A DNA stretch of 64,000 bases from an uncultured Clostridium sp. (GTDB lineage: Bacteria; Bacillota; Clostridia; TANB77; CAG-508), in NCBI GenBank assembly GCA_948469655.1, contig CAOKMF010000006.1, forward strand, positions 21,830-85,829, given 5' to 3'. The position numbers and the translations under genes are program-made. Under the pieces are notes generated by a model. The model was given only the letters and a program-made list of their open reading frames with translations, ran no database searches and was not told the DNA's origin. Below, piece by piece: positions 1 to 11,000 of the stretch (position 1 is its first letter; each line of letters starts with the position of its first letter).

Positions 1-179
1 CTTTCTTGTTTTCTTCTTGCCTTTTCTTTTAGGTATCTTTCATCTTTCGAAACAGTTCGTGATACTATATATTTAGAAATTTGTAATTTTTCTGCAATAT
101 CTTTTTGTTTCAATTTATCAATAAAATACATTTTTAATATTTGTTCATTCAATTTTAAATAACACTCTCTTTCGTGCAA
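1..179 (-). CDS. Partial helix-turn-helix protein
   Basis: This reading frame runs off the left edge of the window. It encodes a helix-turn-helix-like stretch (LKQKDIAEKLQISKYIVSR), the pattern of a small DNA-binding or sigma region-4-like protein. No good start is visible: the TTG at 177-179 has no clear ribosome site and the frame stays open a little further upstream. It follows two small genes on the same strand at the left end of the ICE. The function is unknown beyond probable DNA binding. Confidence 0.4.
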   Translation of the reverse strand, partial: MHERECYLKLNEQILKMYFIDKLKQKDIAEKLQISKYIVSRTVSKDERYLKEKARRKQE

Positions 180-228
180 CTTTTTACTAACAGCTTTTGG
201 GCATAAAGACTTAAATAGAGTGAATGCT

Positions 229-387
229 CTATTTGATTTCTAAATTTTTCATTGCTTCTTTAAAGTTTTGTTTGTTTAGTGGTTTGACCTTTTTATATTT
301 TCTCTTCTTTTTTAATCTCTCTATGATTTCTCTAACAAATACACCCAAAGCAAAAGAGATTAAAAAAACTATAATATACTTTAGCAT
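229..387 (-). CDS. Small single-pass membrane protein, 52 aa
   Basis: A 52-residue protein with one N-terminal hydrophobic helix (MLKYIIVFLISFALGVFV) followed by a strongly basic tail (KKKRKYKKVK). Its ATG lies one base beyond the stop of the preceding gene, but only when that gene is read with the +1 shift at its CGG. This tight spacing supports both gene models. I recognise no family. It is probably an inner-face membrane protein in the ICE end operon. Confidence 0.5.
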   Translation of the reverse strand: MLKYIIVFLISFALGVFVREIIERLKKKRKYKKVKPLNKQNFKEAMKNLEIK

Positions 388-388
388 T

Positions 389-644
389 TTATTTTTTCTC
401 CTTTGCCATGAATTTTGCTAGTTTTTTTACTTCACTATTTCCGAAATTTTTCATAAAACATTTTGATTTCACTTTGAATTGTTTTATCGTTTATTTCTGC
501 TTTGCTATGCTTCAGAGTTTTAAATGTCAATTGAGCATATGCTGTTATAAGTTCTAATTCTAGTGTATTAGTATCATTTGTTTTTTTCGTTTCTTTTACG
601 TTTTTGGTTTCAACTATTGGCTTTAATTCATTTCTCGTGTCCAT
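389..644 (-). CDS. Hypothetical 84-aa protein with one CGG +1 shift
   Basis: Read plainly, this frame stops at 435 after FEKFRK-like residues. An in-frame CGG lies at 441-443. Skipping its C gives Gly (FGNSEVKKLAKF) and the protein continues to a TAA at 389-391, one base before the next ATG. The product is Lys/Glu-rich and mostly helical, with no recognised domain. The extension is short, so this site is weaker than those in conserved genes, but the exact junction with the next gene supports it. Confidence 0.5.
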
Positions 645-725
645 AACATACTTCCTCCTTTTTTTAGTTTCTATATATTAAGAACACGACAAAAATTTCA
701 AATGTCGGATTTTTGAAAAAATTTT

Positions 726-893
726 TTAATTTTTTCTATTTCTACTCAAATTTCTAAATATCAAAAATATTATTTCTTGTCTCAAATCCTCGTCTATTTT
801 GCCACTTATATACGCATTTTTATCTATTAAATTTTCATAATCATTTATTATTTTTAGTATTTCTGAATCTGTTAAATCAAAATTATTAAACAT
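726..893 (-). CDS. Conjugative-element helix-turn-helix protein, 55 aa
   Basis: A short gene starting MFNNFDLTDSEI, with the DEDLRQEIIF motif. This resembles the HTH_16 family of small proteins that accompany sigma-like regulators in conjugative transposons. It starts 3 bases after the stop of the sigma-like gene upstream (897-1325), which suggests they act together, probably in controlling element genes. The family assignment rests on the motif only. Confidence 0.5.
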   Translation of the reverse strand: MFNNFDLTDSEILKIINDYENLIDKNAYISGKIDEDLRQEIIFLIFRNLSRNRKN

Positions 894-896
894 ATT

Positions 897-1325
897 TTAA
901 TCTTCTCCTTTTATTAATCCCTTTACAATTTTTTCTTGTGCTCGATTTCGTATTATAGATATTGTTTCTCTGTGAAGATGCATTATTTTTGCTGTTTCAT
1001 TAATGGACTTCTGCTTTTTATATAAATAAAAAAGCACTTCTTTTTCTTTTAAAGATAATGCTTTTACAATATTATATAACTTATGATCCGAGAATGTTCT
1101 TTCAAATTCTATTGCAGAATCAATCTCCTCTTGACATCTTTCTAAAACAGCATCAAGTACATTTTCACCCATACTAGACATATTTTCGTCATTGAATATT
1201 ACCATATCATTTAGATAATGACGATTTCTCTCAATATACTTATTTTTTGCGGTCATTACAATTCTCTTTAAATATAATTTTTCTTCTTTTGATAATTCCT
1301 CCTTTAGATAGTCTTTTCTTTGCAT
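897..1325 (-). CDS. Sigma-70-like (region 4) transcription factor of a mobile element
   Basis: A 142-residue protein. I place the start at the internal ATG (MQRKDYLKEEL), which has GGAG nine bases upstream. The longer frame begins with TTG and no ribosome site. The C-terminal third has a region-4 type helix-turn-helix (SLKEKEVLFYLYKKQKSINETAKIMHLHRETISIIRNRA) of the kind found in ICE-encoded ECF-like regulators. It is followed closely by the HTH_16-like gene. It probably directs transcription of element genes; promoters were not identified. Confidence 0.65.
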   Translation of the reverse strand: MQRKDYLKEELSKEEKLYLKRIVMTAKNKYIERNRHYLNDMVIFNDENMSSMGENVLDAVLERCQEEIDSAIEFERTFSDHKLYNIVKALSLKEKEVLFYLYKKQKSINETAKIMHLHRETISIIRNRAQEKIVKGLIKGED

Positions 1326-1712
1326 TTTTAATTTCTCCAATCTTTTTAGATTAGACAAATTTCCGAAAGCCAAAGAAAGCTATTCGGTTATATATTTTTT
1401 TAATTAATTAGATTTTGTCATGTCATAATTTCCCTCCAAAAAAATAAAAGTCTGTTAATTAAAGTAAAATATTTTCACATAATCTTTTGTACTTTTTTAT
1501 TATCTCATGTGAATTAATATACTTTCTTTAACCTTACAGACCTTTGTCTTCACTAGAAATAATACAACTTTTTGTTTTGGTTGTCATAAAATACGCAAAA
1601 ATAAGCATTAATATTAAAAAATACTCTAATTAAAAGATTTTTTCATGAAAATAGGAACTTCAAATTGCAGTTCCTATTTTATATTATTATTAAGTTTAAA
1701 TATGTTTTACCC

Positions 1713-2009
1713 TTAAAGATTATAATCCTTTAATATTTGTTCAGTCTTTTCTATTAGTTCATTATACTCTTTTACTGTCACTCCCTTTTCCTTTAATTTT
1801 TTATTTTGCTTTGTTATATTATTTTCATAATATAACATTAATTCATCATCTAATAAATCAAACTCATAACCAGTATAAAGTTTATCCATTATTTGTATGT
1901 TCAACTTTTCTAATACTTCAATATTTTTTTCTTTAAAATATTTTTTTACTTCAATAAACTCTTTCTGTTTATACTCTTCGTGCCATTTTTCATAATTAAA
2001 ATTTCTCAC
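1713..2009 (-). CDS. Hypothetical 98-aa helical protein
   Basis: A charged, helical protein beginning MRNFNYEKWHEEYKQKEF, without signal peptide or membrane segment. No family is recognised. It lies alone between the sigma-like gene and the divergent Xre regulator at 2138. A ribosome site (GAGGGA) precedes the ATG. It has no in-frame CGG. Confidence 0.5.
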   Translation of the reverse strand: MRNFNYEKWHEEYKQKEFIEVKKYFKEKNIEVLEKLNIQIMDKLYTGYEFDLLDDELMLYYENNITKQNKKLKEKGVTVKEYNELIEKTEQILKDYNL

Positions 2010-2137
2010 TAAAATTCCCTCTTTCGTATTATTTTTTTAATTATAACACTATTTTATATTTTAGGCTAGTGAATTAGCCTATATTTTTTTAAAAAATTGA
2101 TATACTATTTTCAAATTATTTTATAAAGGGGAATATT

Positions 2138-2383
2138 GTGAATATATCAGATGCAATTAATCAAAGAATTAGATATTTTATGCGTAAAAACAATTTAAAC
2201 TCTCTATGGGATTTATACAAAACAACTGGTGTCCCTAAAGCTACCATAAATGCCCTATTAAGTTCTCGAAAAACTAGTGTACCTAAAATTACAACTCTTA
2301 TACAAATATGCAGTGGTTTAAACACTAATTTAAAAGATTTTTTTAATGATGATATTTTTAAAGATATAGATGATAATATATAA
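2138..2383 (+). CDS. Xre/Cro-family transcriptional regulator
   Basis: An 81-residue protein starting at GTG behind AAAGGGGA. Its body is a Cro/C1-type helix-turn-helix: LWDLYKTTGVPKATINALLSSRK is the DNA-recognition region and ITTLIQICSGLNTNLKDFF the usual dimer-side helix. It is transcribed divergently from the minus-strand genes and sits just upstream of a Spo0A-like gene. It probably controls local mobile-element or adjacent genes. Confidence 0.8.
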   Translation: MNISDAINQRIRYFMRKNNLNSLWDLYKTTGVPKATINALLSSRKTSVPKITTLIQICSGLNTNLKDFFNDDIFKDIDDNI

Positions 2384-2517
2384 AGTATACTTTATTTCGT
2401 TATACAATAAAACGAACTTGTCTTTTTTTCCCTTTTTTTGTCTTTCACTATTATTTTATTTTATTGTATGATAAACTGATTAAGATTATTTTATACATTA
2501 TATTTTAGGAGGCAATT

Positions 2518-3234
2518 ATGCTTAAAGTGATAATTGCTATTGATAATGATATTTTGTATAACAGCTTATCTCAAATTGCATTACAATCTAAAGAAAAAAT
2601 CGAAGTCACAAAAGAATCTCCTGACAAATTACATTCTATAATTTGTAAAAACAAAAGGGAAAATTTGATAATATTGGACTCTTTCACTTCAGTTACTTTT
2701 TGCCTAAATATACTGAAGAATTTAAATATAAATAAACAAAATGTCATTATCTTGGTAATTGATTCTAACTCAATGTCCAATATTTATAATAGTAAATTTC
2801 ATTTTCCTAGAAATAGTAATTACGATTCTTCTTTAATTGATATTGTAAAACTAGTTTCAGATTCATTAAAAGTATCTTTAGAATTAGAACAAAATATTGA
2901 CCAAATTTTATGGAAAATAGGATTAACTTCTTATACTAAAGGAACAACATATATAAAAGATGCAATTTTACTTTCATATAATAATCGTAGATTACTACTT
3001 GAAACAAGAATGCTTATAAAACACGTTGCTACTAAAAATAATATTGAAAATGATAAAGTAGTACGTTCAGACATGGACAGAGCTTTAAATAATGCAATTG
3101 ACTTAATTAACACAGATACAATTTATAATATTTTTGGAGATGATTATGATGGTAGAAAAATTAGTTTAAGATACTTTATTGATTTATGTATTCGATTTCT
3201 AGAAAAGCAAAGATATAGCTGTATAAAAAATTAA
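2518..3234 (+). CDS. Spo0A C-terminal-domain protein
   Basis: A 238-residue protein behind AGGAGG. The N-terminal ~120 residues are receiver-like in layout (MLKVIIAIDNDILYNSL; LIILDSF) but the phosphorylation pocket is not clearly complete. The C-terminal half (about residues 135-235) resembles the Spo0A DNA-binding domain, with IGLTSYTKGTTYIKDAI and a closing helix YFIDLCIRFLEK. It is smaller than and diverged from a true Spo0A, so a regulator borrowing the Spo0A DNA-binding fold is likelier than the master sporulation regulator. It follows the Xre gene on the same strand. Confidence 0.65.
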   Translation: MLKVIIAIDNDILYNSLSQIALQSKEKIEVTKESPDKLHSIICKNKRENLIILDSFTSVTFCLNILKNLNINKQNVIILVIDSNSMSNIYNSKFHFPRNSNYDSSLIDIVKLVSDSLKVSLELEQNIDQILWKIGLTSYTKGTTYIKDAILLSYNNRRLLLETRMLIKHVATKNNIENDKVVRSDMDRALNNAIDLINTDTIYNIFGDDYDGRKISLRYFIDLCIRFLEKQRYSCIKN

Positions 3235-3404
3235 ATTAGGAACTACCTTCTTAGTTAGTAGCTCCCTCATAATAAATTATTTGTATAAGAATAACTGCCA
3301 CATTCTTCTTATACTATATATTAAAACACTTATGTGTATTAATATCTATTTTATGATTTATTATACTGCAAGAAACAGATAATACACAATATTAACTGTA
3401 TTTT

Positions 3405-3689
3405 CTAAAACTTATTATAGTCTTTATTCCAACTTGATTTTATTTCTTGTTCTATTTCTGTTAATGTTATATTTTTTTCAATGTATTCATCTCTGCATTT
3501 ATCAATACATAAACATATATTTTGTATAGCACAATATGTATAAAATTCAATAGACTTTTCTTTTGCCAATACAAATGGTTGTTTTAAATAAAAAAGCTCT
3601 AGACTTAATGTATTTAAATCTGTTAATTTTTTTAATTCAAATTTATTAACTTTATTATTTACTGTCTCTAATATTTCTCTATAATCCAC
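3405..3689 (-). CDS. Hypothetical 94-aa protein
   Basis: A small soluble protein (MDYREILETVNNKVNKFEL...) with a Cys-containing centre (NICLCIDKC). No family is recognised and there is no membrane segment. It stands alone between the Spo0A-like gene and a degraded region. Confidence 0.45.
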   Translation of the reverse strand: MDYREILETVNNKVNKFELKKLTDLNTLSLELFYLKQPFVLAKEKSIEFYTYCAIQNICLCIDKCRDEYIEKNITLTEIEQEIKSSWNKDYNKF

Positions 3690-3989
3690 TTTCTATCACA
3701 CTCCTAAATTACTATAGTTCTCTAATCTTATTTAATTATTATTCTTTATGATAAATTATTTGTATTAGATTAACTTTCAAATTCTTCTTGTATTATATAT
3801 TAGATGCTTACGTGCATCAATATCCCTATAAATATCTATTTTATTGTTTATTATAACATAAAAATAAATAACACTCAATACAGTTGACAAAATAATATTA
3901 ATATAACCTTAGTATGTATTTAAAGAACTACTGCAATCTAAAAGTATTATTGATATAATAAATAATATTATATCAGGGAGATAAATAAA
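3690..3989. other. AT-rich intergenic region
   Basis: About 300 bases without a supportable gene. It contains a diverged near-copy of text seen at 3270-3370 (phrases such as AATAAATTATTTGTAT and ATTCTTCTT followed by TATACTATATATTA-like runs), suggesting a small duplicated intergenic segment. Nothing else stands out. Confidence 0.4.
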
Positions 3990-4309
3990 GAATGAGAATT
4001 ATTTACTAAAAGATATTATTAATGTTGCAAATAAACTAACAGGAAAACCAATACTAGAAAAACAATCATTAGAAAGAATTATTAGTCCATTAACATTTTA
4101 CCAGAAAGTTTTGCTAATAATTACCTTTATATGTTGTTTAATCAATTTAATAAAAGTCTATTGCTTGATATAATACTCCTACTAACAATATTTGTGGGTG
4201 GATTTGCATTTCATATATTATGGGAATATCCCATATATAGTCATTCTAATTCCTATCGCTTCTATATGTAGTCAAAAATATTTTCAATTTTATAAAAATA
4301 AAGTATAAA
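3990..4309 (+). pseudogene. Remnant of a membrane glycosyltransferase-like protein (C-terminal end)
   Basis: Broken frames encode pieces such as LLLTIFVGGFAFHILWE followed, after a frame change, by IPIASICSQKYFQFYKNKV and a stop. The phrase GGFxFHxLWE near the C-terminus is typical of polytopic glycosyltransferase-39-like membrane proteins. Several disruptions are present and none involves CGG, so this is ordinary decay. Confidence 0.5.
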
Positions 4310-4575
4310 AAATGTCTTTTGATAATAATGTAAAACAGCTATATTGTGGCATATATCTTTTCAAAATGGTATATAGACGGTCAAAGTTTTTTATCTTACT
4401 ACAAAAGTACTTCAATAATTTTTTATGTCCGTTATGATTTATATTGATAGTTGCTTGCTTTTTATTATATTTCTATTTTTCTTTTTTATATACTTTTTTA
4501 ACTGTTTTATGTATTTATAAATTTATTTAAATATTTTTACCTTTTATTCTTATAAAATCAAAAAATATAATAATT

Positions 4576-4604
4576 CGGAGTTACTTAATAATCAAGTAAC
4601 TCCG
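4576..4604 (-). terminator. Terminator hairpin after the 4669-5259 gene
   Basis: An 11-bp perfect inverted repeat (CGGAGTTACTT / AAGTAACTCCG) with a 7-base loop lies about 65 bases downstream of the minus-strand gene, and is followed on that strand by AT-rich sequence. Confidence 0.6.
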
Positions 4605-4668
4605 AGCATCAGGAGAGTAATTTATTGTTTATGTTTTAAAACTACGAAACTAAGTATTCAAGTATAAC

Positions 4669-5259
4669 TTAGTTGTAACCTCTTGTCGATACGACCATTT
4701 TTACAGACACATCATTGTATGCTGAAATTGAGTCATATTCAAAATGGAATGTCCGTCCGGTCGCCGCCATGATGTAAAAGTAGTCCGAATTATACGTCTG
4801 TTTACCTTGGTGAACATCGCCAGTAGCACCAATCTGACCCATCGAGCCCATCAGCTTTATCTGCGCTCCAATTGCCGGATTGCTTGCCGATATAAGCGTT
4901 GCGCCCCATTTTACGCGCATAACATCATCCGCAACAGACCAATCCTGACCTCTCATCGTAGATCTAAAAGACGCTGTACCTAATGGAAAGTCGGGCCGAT
5001 CGTTCGGAATGGTCACGTACAGAGACAACGGATCTGCAGACATATCACATGTGAGAACATAGATGTCTTCCCCTTCTGCTTCCGTTTCAGTCATTCCTAA
5101 AATTTCCAATGCTTCTTCGCGGGACAAATCCGATTCCTCAATCGGTACCAGATCCGGAGCCTCGCTCTGCGACTCCTCGGCTGCAAAAGCAACAGACGGA
5201 ATTGACATTGTCACACACATTACCATTGTCAAAAATAAGCTAAAAAAACGTTTTTTCAT
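4669..5259 (-). CDS. Secreted hypothetical protein, likely foreign
   Basis: A 196-residue protein with a clear signal peptide (MKKRFFSLFLTMVMCVTMSI, cleavage near AFA-AE). The mature part starts with an acidic helix (EESDLSREEALEILGM) and ends in a beta-rich region. GC content is visibly higher than in the neighbours. Two in-frame CGG codons read as Arg (NDRPDF and ATGRTF), and no frameshift restores anything better. It stands alone with its own terminator. Function unknown; I infer recent transfer from a standard-code bacterium. Confidence 0.65.
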   Translation of the reverse strand: MKKRFFSLFLTMVMCVTMSIPSVAFAAEESQSEAPDLVPIEESDLSREEALEILGMTETEAEGEDIYVLTCDMSADPLSLYVTIPNDRPDFPLGTASFRSTMRGQDWSVADDVMRVKWGATLISASNPAIGAQIKLMGSMGQIGATGDVHQGKQTYNSDYFYIMAATGRTFHFEYDSISAYNDVSVKMVVSTRGYN

Positions 5260-5490
5260 GAAAAGTCCTCCTTATGATGTTTGTAGCTCTCCTGACTTCT
5301 CCATCAAGCTAACTATTCAGTTCGCTCTCTTGGAAAACGCGAAACAAAATTGCAGTTTTACATCTTATTTTATACCTAGTTTACGTAGATTCAGTAAAAT
5401 GACAAAAAAAGACAAAAAAACAATAAATTTTTTAATACAATATTTCACTGTTTAAATTAATTTGAATTTTGTTGCACATTTATAGTTCTC

Positions 5491-6199
5491 TTAATCAACA
5501 ACTTCTATTGATTTTATCTCTAATGAATATGAGCTTACGTCCAAATTTTTATACTTAACTATCACTCTTTTACCGGACTGATTCAACCTGCTGTAAATTA
5601 CCGATTATCTCTGTTTCATCAGTAATGCTAAACTTCAAAACAAATGGCAGTTTATAAATTTTATCAGAATATTCATATCTTATATATAATTCATCAGGTT
5701 CGTTAGGTAATGAATAGTATTCTGCAACATAGGCTAATGTATTTTCATTTCTTAATGTCTCTTTCTTCATATCTTCATAATCTTTTGCTTTCAATACGAT
5801 AATTGGATTATTTTTTGTATCAAAGTAGTCATCTTCAAGCATATTATACGTTATCAAATCGCCTTTACAAATTAATATATCCCCATAATGAATATAATTT
5901 GTATTATATTCTTCAGATGTGTAATAATCTATACATTTTTGCTGTTTATTTCTAATTATGGCTCTTGTATATTCTGGCATTTCAATTCCACTTTCGCCAA
6001 AGTGTTCACCATTATATATATAAAACCTATTTTCGTTGTCAAGTTCCATCCTACCTTGTATTGTTATATCTTTTTTGATGTTTGATATGTTATTTGATTT
6101 ATTGTTATTCATATTGATAATTATATTAAAAATTATCAATCCAAGTAGTACTATTGTTGATAAAATAACACAAATTATGATAATACTTTTTTTCCCCAT
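5491..6199 (-). CDS. Membrane-anchored hypothetical protein with one CGG +1 shift
   Basis: It starts MGKKSIIIICVILSTIVLLG, an N-terminal membrane anchor, followed by a beta-rich outer domain. In the plain frame it ends ...VESV-CGG-TAA (CGG at 5573-5575). Skipping the C gives Gly and 27 further residues (KRVIVKYKNLDVSSYSLEIK...) ending at TAA 5491-5493, for 235 residues in all. The tail has the same beta-strand character as the rest. No family is recognised. It lies among ICE cargo genes. Confidence 0.55.
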
Positions 6200-6442
6200 A
6201 TAAATACATCTCCTTTCTTTAAATTTTTATACTATCTTTATATATACTATAGTTATTTGTCTATTTCTTTATTTTGTGCCTTTATTATATCTTAAAAATA
6301 TATTATATGTCAATACAATATATTTTTACTCTTTTACTCTTCAAGCTACTTTTACTCAATTTTATACTTTTCTTTATATGTAAAAATCAGAATTTATAAA
6401 TATAAAATAAAAGGTACAGAATCCCTACACCTTTTACCCATT

Positions 6443-6751
6443 TTACATTAGGCATTGCAATATAAATCTAACAATATCTTTTACTCCTGTTTTATAATAC
6501 TGTTCATAATATATGCTTTGCTCAATATTACATTTGTCACTGTAATTAGAAAGCACTTCTACTATTAATTTTAGCTTTTGTTTATCAGTTATATTTACTG
6601 TTAATTCTGCCATTAATTTTGCATATGCTTCTTCTCTCTTTTCTTTTGTAGTTTCTAATTCTTTATTAAAATCGGCTGTCTTTATTACTCCTTTGTCCTC
6701 ACGATACAACCAAAGAACTTGCAAAGTTTCATCATCTTTTAAATTTTCCAT
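6443..6751 (-). CDS. Hypothetical 102-aa protein
   Basis: A charged helical protein (MENLKDDETLQVLWLYREDK...) with no signal or membrane segment and no recognised family. It is preceded by GAGGAGG-like sequence. Its stop is followed by AT-rich sequence. ICE accessory region. Confidence 0.5.
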   Translation of the reverse strand: MENLKDDETLQVLWLYREDKGVIKTADFNKELETTKEKREEAYAKLMAELTVNITDKQKLKLIVEVLSNYSDKCNIEQSIYYEQYYKTGVKDIVRFILQCLM

Positions 6752-7221
6752 ATCTACACTTTATCCTCCTCTTCCACAGTGTTTGTGTCATGCTAACTCT
6801 GTTTATGGATAATGTCAACCTTTTTCACAAAAATTTTAAAAGTTCTTTAAACCCTGAATTTTAGAGAGAGCAAAATGGCGTAGTATCCCCTTATGTTCAA
6901 AAATAATACACCATTTAATTAATAAACCCCTCATTCCGTCGCTTCGCTGATGGCAGTCTAGTATGCAGAATCTCTTCTACTGCAGATGCTGTTTTTTAAC
7001 TTTGTGCATCCTTGCCCACACTTTTTACATCTACATATCCTCTAACAAGTTTTGCCTCCTGAAACTCTTTTTTTATTGTGAGTATATGTTACAAAATCTC
7101 ACTTACGCATTTTGTATAAATAGGCTGTTTATACTAATACGAATGAATTTTACTGCATTGGCTCATAACACCTGTCACTTTTATTTTTACAACGAGTTTA
7201 CGGCATCTCTCGTTTTTTGCA
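6752..7221. other. Intergenic region without a supported gene
   Basis: About 470 bases with no convincing frame: the one open frame has low-complexity Cys/Phe composition and no ribosome site. The stretch is mildly less AT-rich around CCGTCGCTTCGCTGATGGCA. It may hold a promoter or untranslated RNA between ICE transcription units; I see no clear structure. Confidence 0.35.
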
Positions 7222-7223
7222 CG

Positions 7224-7268
7224 AAAAAACACCTATAAGATTTTGTGTAAACTTATAGGTGTTTTTTT
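7224..7268 (-). terminator. Strong bidirectional-looking terminator
   Basis: A 16-bp stem (AAAAAACACCTATAAG / CTTATAGGTGTTTTTT) with a 12-base loop and T-runs on both sides, just downstream of the 7283-8038 gene. It would end the long minus-strand ICE operon. Confidence 0.75.
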
Positions 7269-7282
7269 ACTGATATTTAAAT

Positions 7283-8038
7283 TTATTCAAATTCTTCTTC
7301 ATCTTCTTTTTTATTTTCGTTAGCATTTATCTTTTCTTGTGATTTAAAATCGCTTACAAAGTAATTAGTAAATTTTTGCATATACTTTAAACTTTCTTTT
7401 AATGTTTTATCTTTTTTGTCCTTTGCCCAATTGCAAATATCATCGAAATTATAATTTCTTGTATTAAGTTTTAAATTTTTAGTTACAGCAAATACTGCTC
7501 CTGTTACTTCTATTTGAACTTGTTTGTTATATTCTTCTATATTTTTATTTTTAGAAGAATCATTCTGTCTTGTATTATTTTTTATATCAATTATTATTTT
7601 TTCTAGCTTGTCTCTTGTACTTTCATCAGCTTTGGTTTCTATACCTCTTCTTTCACACATACCTTTTAGTATGTTTTCAATATATTCCTTCGATTGTGCT
7701 TTATTCTGCTTTATACTTTTATCTGTTTGACTTATATCATATACTTCATCTAATTTAAATTCTAATTCTCCATTTACTTTCTTTATAATTTTTAATGGCT
7801 TTTCTCCGGCTTTAATATTAATTCCTTTAGTTTTAAACTTTTCTTTACTTGCTATTAAATTTAATTCATCTCGCTGTTTTCTTAATAGAAGTACATTATT
7901 ATAACTTACATTATATAATTTTGATAAAGTAGTTAAGAAGTCTTTCATATTATCTTCATTTGCAAATGTATCTTTCGCCAATTGGTTTGTACTTTTTAAT
8001 AGTCCTTGTATTTCTTCGTCTATTTTAATCATCTCCAT
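7283..8038 (-). CDS. ICE accessory protein with acidic EFE tail
   Basis: A 251-residue soluble, helical protein. The N-terminal half contains the motif YNVSYNNVLLLRKQR and later INIKAGEKPLKI, which resembles the N-terminal domain of ArdC-like conjugation proteins (weak). It ends ...KKEDEEEFE, the same acidic terminus as several other ICE proteins. It is the last gene before a strong terminator. Function not known. One possibility is that it accompanies DNA into the recipient; that is inference from the tail. Confidence 0.5.
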   Translation of the reverse strand: MEMIKIDEEIQGLLKSTNQLAKDTFANEDNMKDFLTTLSKLYNVSYNNVLLLRKQRDELNLIASKEKFKTKGINIKAGEKPLKIIKKVNGELEFKLDEVYDISQTDKSIKQNKAQSKEYIENILKGMCERRGIETKADESTRDKLEKIIIDIKNNTRQNDSSKNKNIEEYNKQVQIEVTGAVFAVTKNLKLNTRNYNFDDICNWAKDKKDKTLKESLKYMQKFTNYFVSDFKSQEKINANENKKEDEEEFE

Positions 8039-8081
8039 TTCATTATATTATTTATACGAGAGCTCTTTCGAGCTCCCTATT

Positions 8082-11000
8082 CTAGAAACCTGTTCTTGGC
8101 AATTTCTTCAAATCAAATTTTTTCTTATACACCTTAGTTGTATGATCGTCCTCATCCCATACAAGATACCCCTTATTGTATCCTTCAATTCTTGTTTTAT
8201 TTGTAAATGTATCATCATTTTTTACATCATTGTGTACTTTTACAAATATATATGGGTTGACAACTGATTCGAATCCTACATCTACTGTTCCAAAATCTGC
8301 TTTAAATTCCGTAATAACTTCGCCATCTTCTAATGCTATATTAGAAAAGTCAATATAATTATTTACTTGTGTATTTAGATTTTCTGCTAATAATCTATAA
8401 TCATTTAAATTTGTTTTATAGTAGACATTATAATTTAGGTCTTGATTATATGTTCCTGTTATTAGCTTTTGCATTTTTACATAGTCTGTTGGTAAATAAT
8501 CATACCAAGTAAAATTACTAAGTGCTACATTCCCTGTGTTTTTAATATGGAAATTGTAACGTATCTCTTCATTAGCTGTTGTTTGAATAATTCCTGTTTT
8601 TTCTATATCAACATCAGGAATTATTGGCTCATCTATCATTGTTACCTTTTGAATTTCTCCAGTATTTTCTACTTTAAATTTTATGTCTGTTGCCTTAAGA
8701 AAACCGTTTGGTGCAATTTCTTCTCTTAATGTATAAATTTTTCCTGCTGTCAAGCCTTCAATTTTATGTGTTTTTCCTCCTGATACCCATGTATCTATAC
8801 AGTTATCATCTTCGTCTGATATAGATAATGTTGCACCTTCGATTTCATTTTCTCCTGTAATAGCTTTTTTTGATATTTCTATTAAAGTTGTCTGATTTTC
8901 GATATTTAAATTTATAACATATTCTTTTGTTGTTGTATCCTTCTGTTCAAATATAACTTCATATTTTGTATTATCCAGTACCGCTCCGTCTATTGTTGCT
9001 ACTTCTTTTAGTGAATATTTTCCCATCCAAATGTTATCAATTGTTAGAGTTGCATCTGAGTTTAAGTTATATTTTCCTATCACTGTCCCTTTGCTATATA
9101 CAATGCTTCCATCGCTATAATCAATAATATCCTCCTCAGCCGTAATTTCAAATGCTATTTTAGTAAAATCTATTTCATCAATTAGTGATATATCTACATC
9201 TTCTCTTAAATTTACCTTTTTTGTTAGTTTTAAAGTTCCTTTAGGTTGTGTGTTCTTTGCTACAACTGTTATCCATGCATCATAATCATCATCGTATTCT
9301 AATGTTTCATTGTTATTATTAACTTCAAAAACCAATTCTTCGTCTAATTCAGTAAATCCAACTGGAACTTTAGTTTCTTTTAATTTTAATATTCCTGCTT
9401 CAACTTTTGTTTCAGTTACAACGCTTCCTGTACTATCAGTTTTCCAAGTATCAAAATATTTATTTCCAACCTTACATTTTATTTTTTCCCAATTACTTGT
9501 TTCTTCATTTAGTCTATATAATTCAAATTCTGCATTTGAATAAGTTACAAGTTTTCCTGTTATTTTATCTTGTTTTTGCAATTTTAGATATGATTTAAAA
9601 GGTGTATCATTTTCAACCAATTCCAATATAGGTGTTCTACTATCTTGATTTACTTTAAAATAAAACTCTTTAACTTTGTTTATTTCTGATGAAGGTGTAT
9701 AAGTCTCATTTCCGAGTATATTCTCCATAAGCTAACAAGTTTGATATTGCATGCCCATTTGTACCGTGTTCTAATTACTGCATATTCGTCATCTGCAAAT
9801 TCTTCGATGTGTTTTAATGCTTCTTCAAAACTTCCATAATGTTTAACATATTTTGATAGTATTAGTGTAAATTCAGCATTTTCAACCACTTGTGCAGTAT
9901 CGTTTGTGTCTGTTGTTACTTTTATTATTTCTACTGGTGCTTTTTTTACTGTATTTGCAACAGTTCCTTCTATTTCAATTTCTGCTGTTGTACTATCTTT
10001 ATATAAGAATTCGTAATGATATATAGTTTCGTCCTTTGTGTAACCTTCAGCTACTCTTGTTTCTTTTGTATAAAATTTTCCGAAGTGGCAAACCTGTAAG
10101 TTTGTTTCCTTTTATATTCAATTCAGCTCGTGTTTCTGTATTAACTATTCTAATACTTGCAACTCCATAACTATTAAATAAAAATGTCGCTACTTCGTCA
10201 TCTTTTGAAAAATATTTTACTGTTCCTTTTGCATTATATATATCTTCTTCTGCAAATAACGTATATCCTGTCCCATTCAATGTTGCATCTCCGTGATGGC
10301 TTTCATTTATTATTCTGTCTTTATTTCCTGTTTCTCTATCAACTTTTGTTAACGTTAAACTTCCGTGTTGGCTCTTTGTCTGCTATTGTTTTATTTGTAG
10401 TTTTTCCTGCTTCTATTTCTACTTTATATGATTTCGTGTCCAATAGATATCCGTATGGTGCTATCCTTTCAGAAATTGTATAGATGCCAGCTTTTAAATT
10501 TTCAACTAATATTTTCCCATTTCTTACTGTAACATCTTCATTATATGCTTGTCCATTTGTAATATTAAATACTGCTCCATCAATTAATTCCCCATTTGAA
10601 TTTAATTTTTCTAGCTCTAATTTGCCTTTTGCTTCTATCTCAAAATTAAGTCTCAATGTTATTGGGTCATTATAGTTTAGTGAATATAACTGATCTTGAA
10701 CATCACTTGCAAAAGAAAAATATATTGTAGTGTCATCATCTTGTGTTCCTTCTTTAATTAGTCCCCAACTTTCAAACATAGAATCTGTTATTTTATAGCT
10801 TTCTAAATTGCAGTCCTCACTTACTGTTATCGTCATTGTATTTTCGCCTTTGTTGTGCTGTAATCTAATTCCTTCTATTGTTTTATCCATAGTATTGTAA
10901 CTTGAAAATACACCATTCGTATCTCTCAACATTTGTGCTTCTCCTGTTTTTAAGGTTACTGTCGTTCCATCAAATGATGGTCTTTTCTTCATTTGTGCTA

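Noticed and set aside
4744..4983. Plus-strand frame within the 4669-5259 gene
   Set aside because: Antisense shadow; the minus-strand frame has a signal peptide, ribosome site and terminator.
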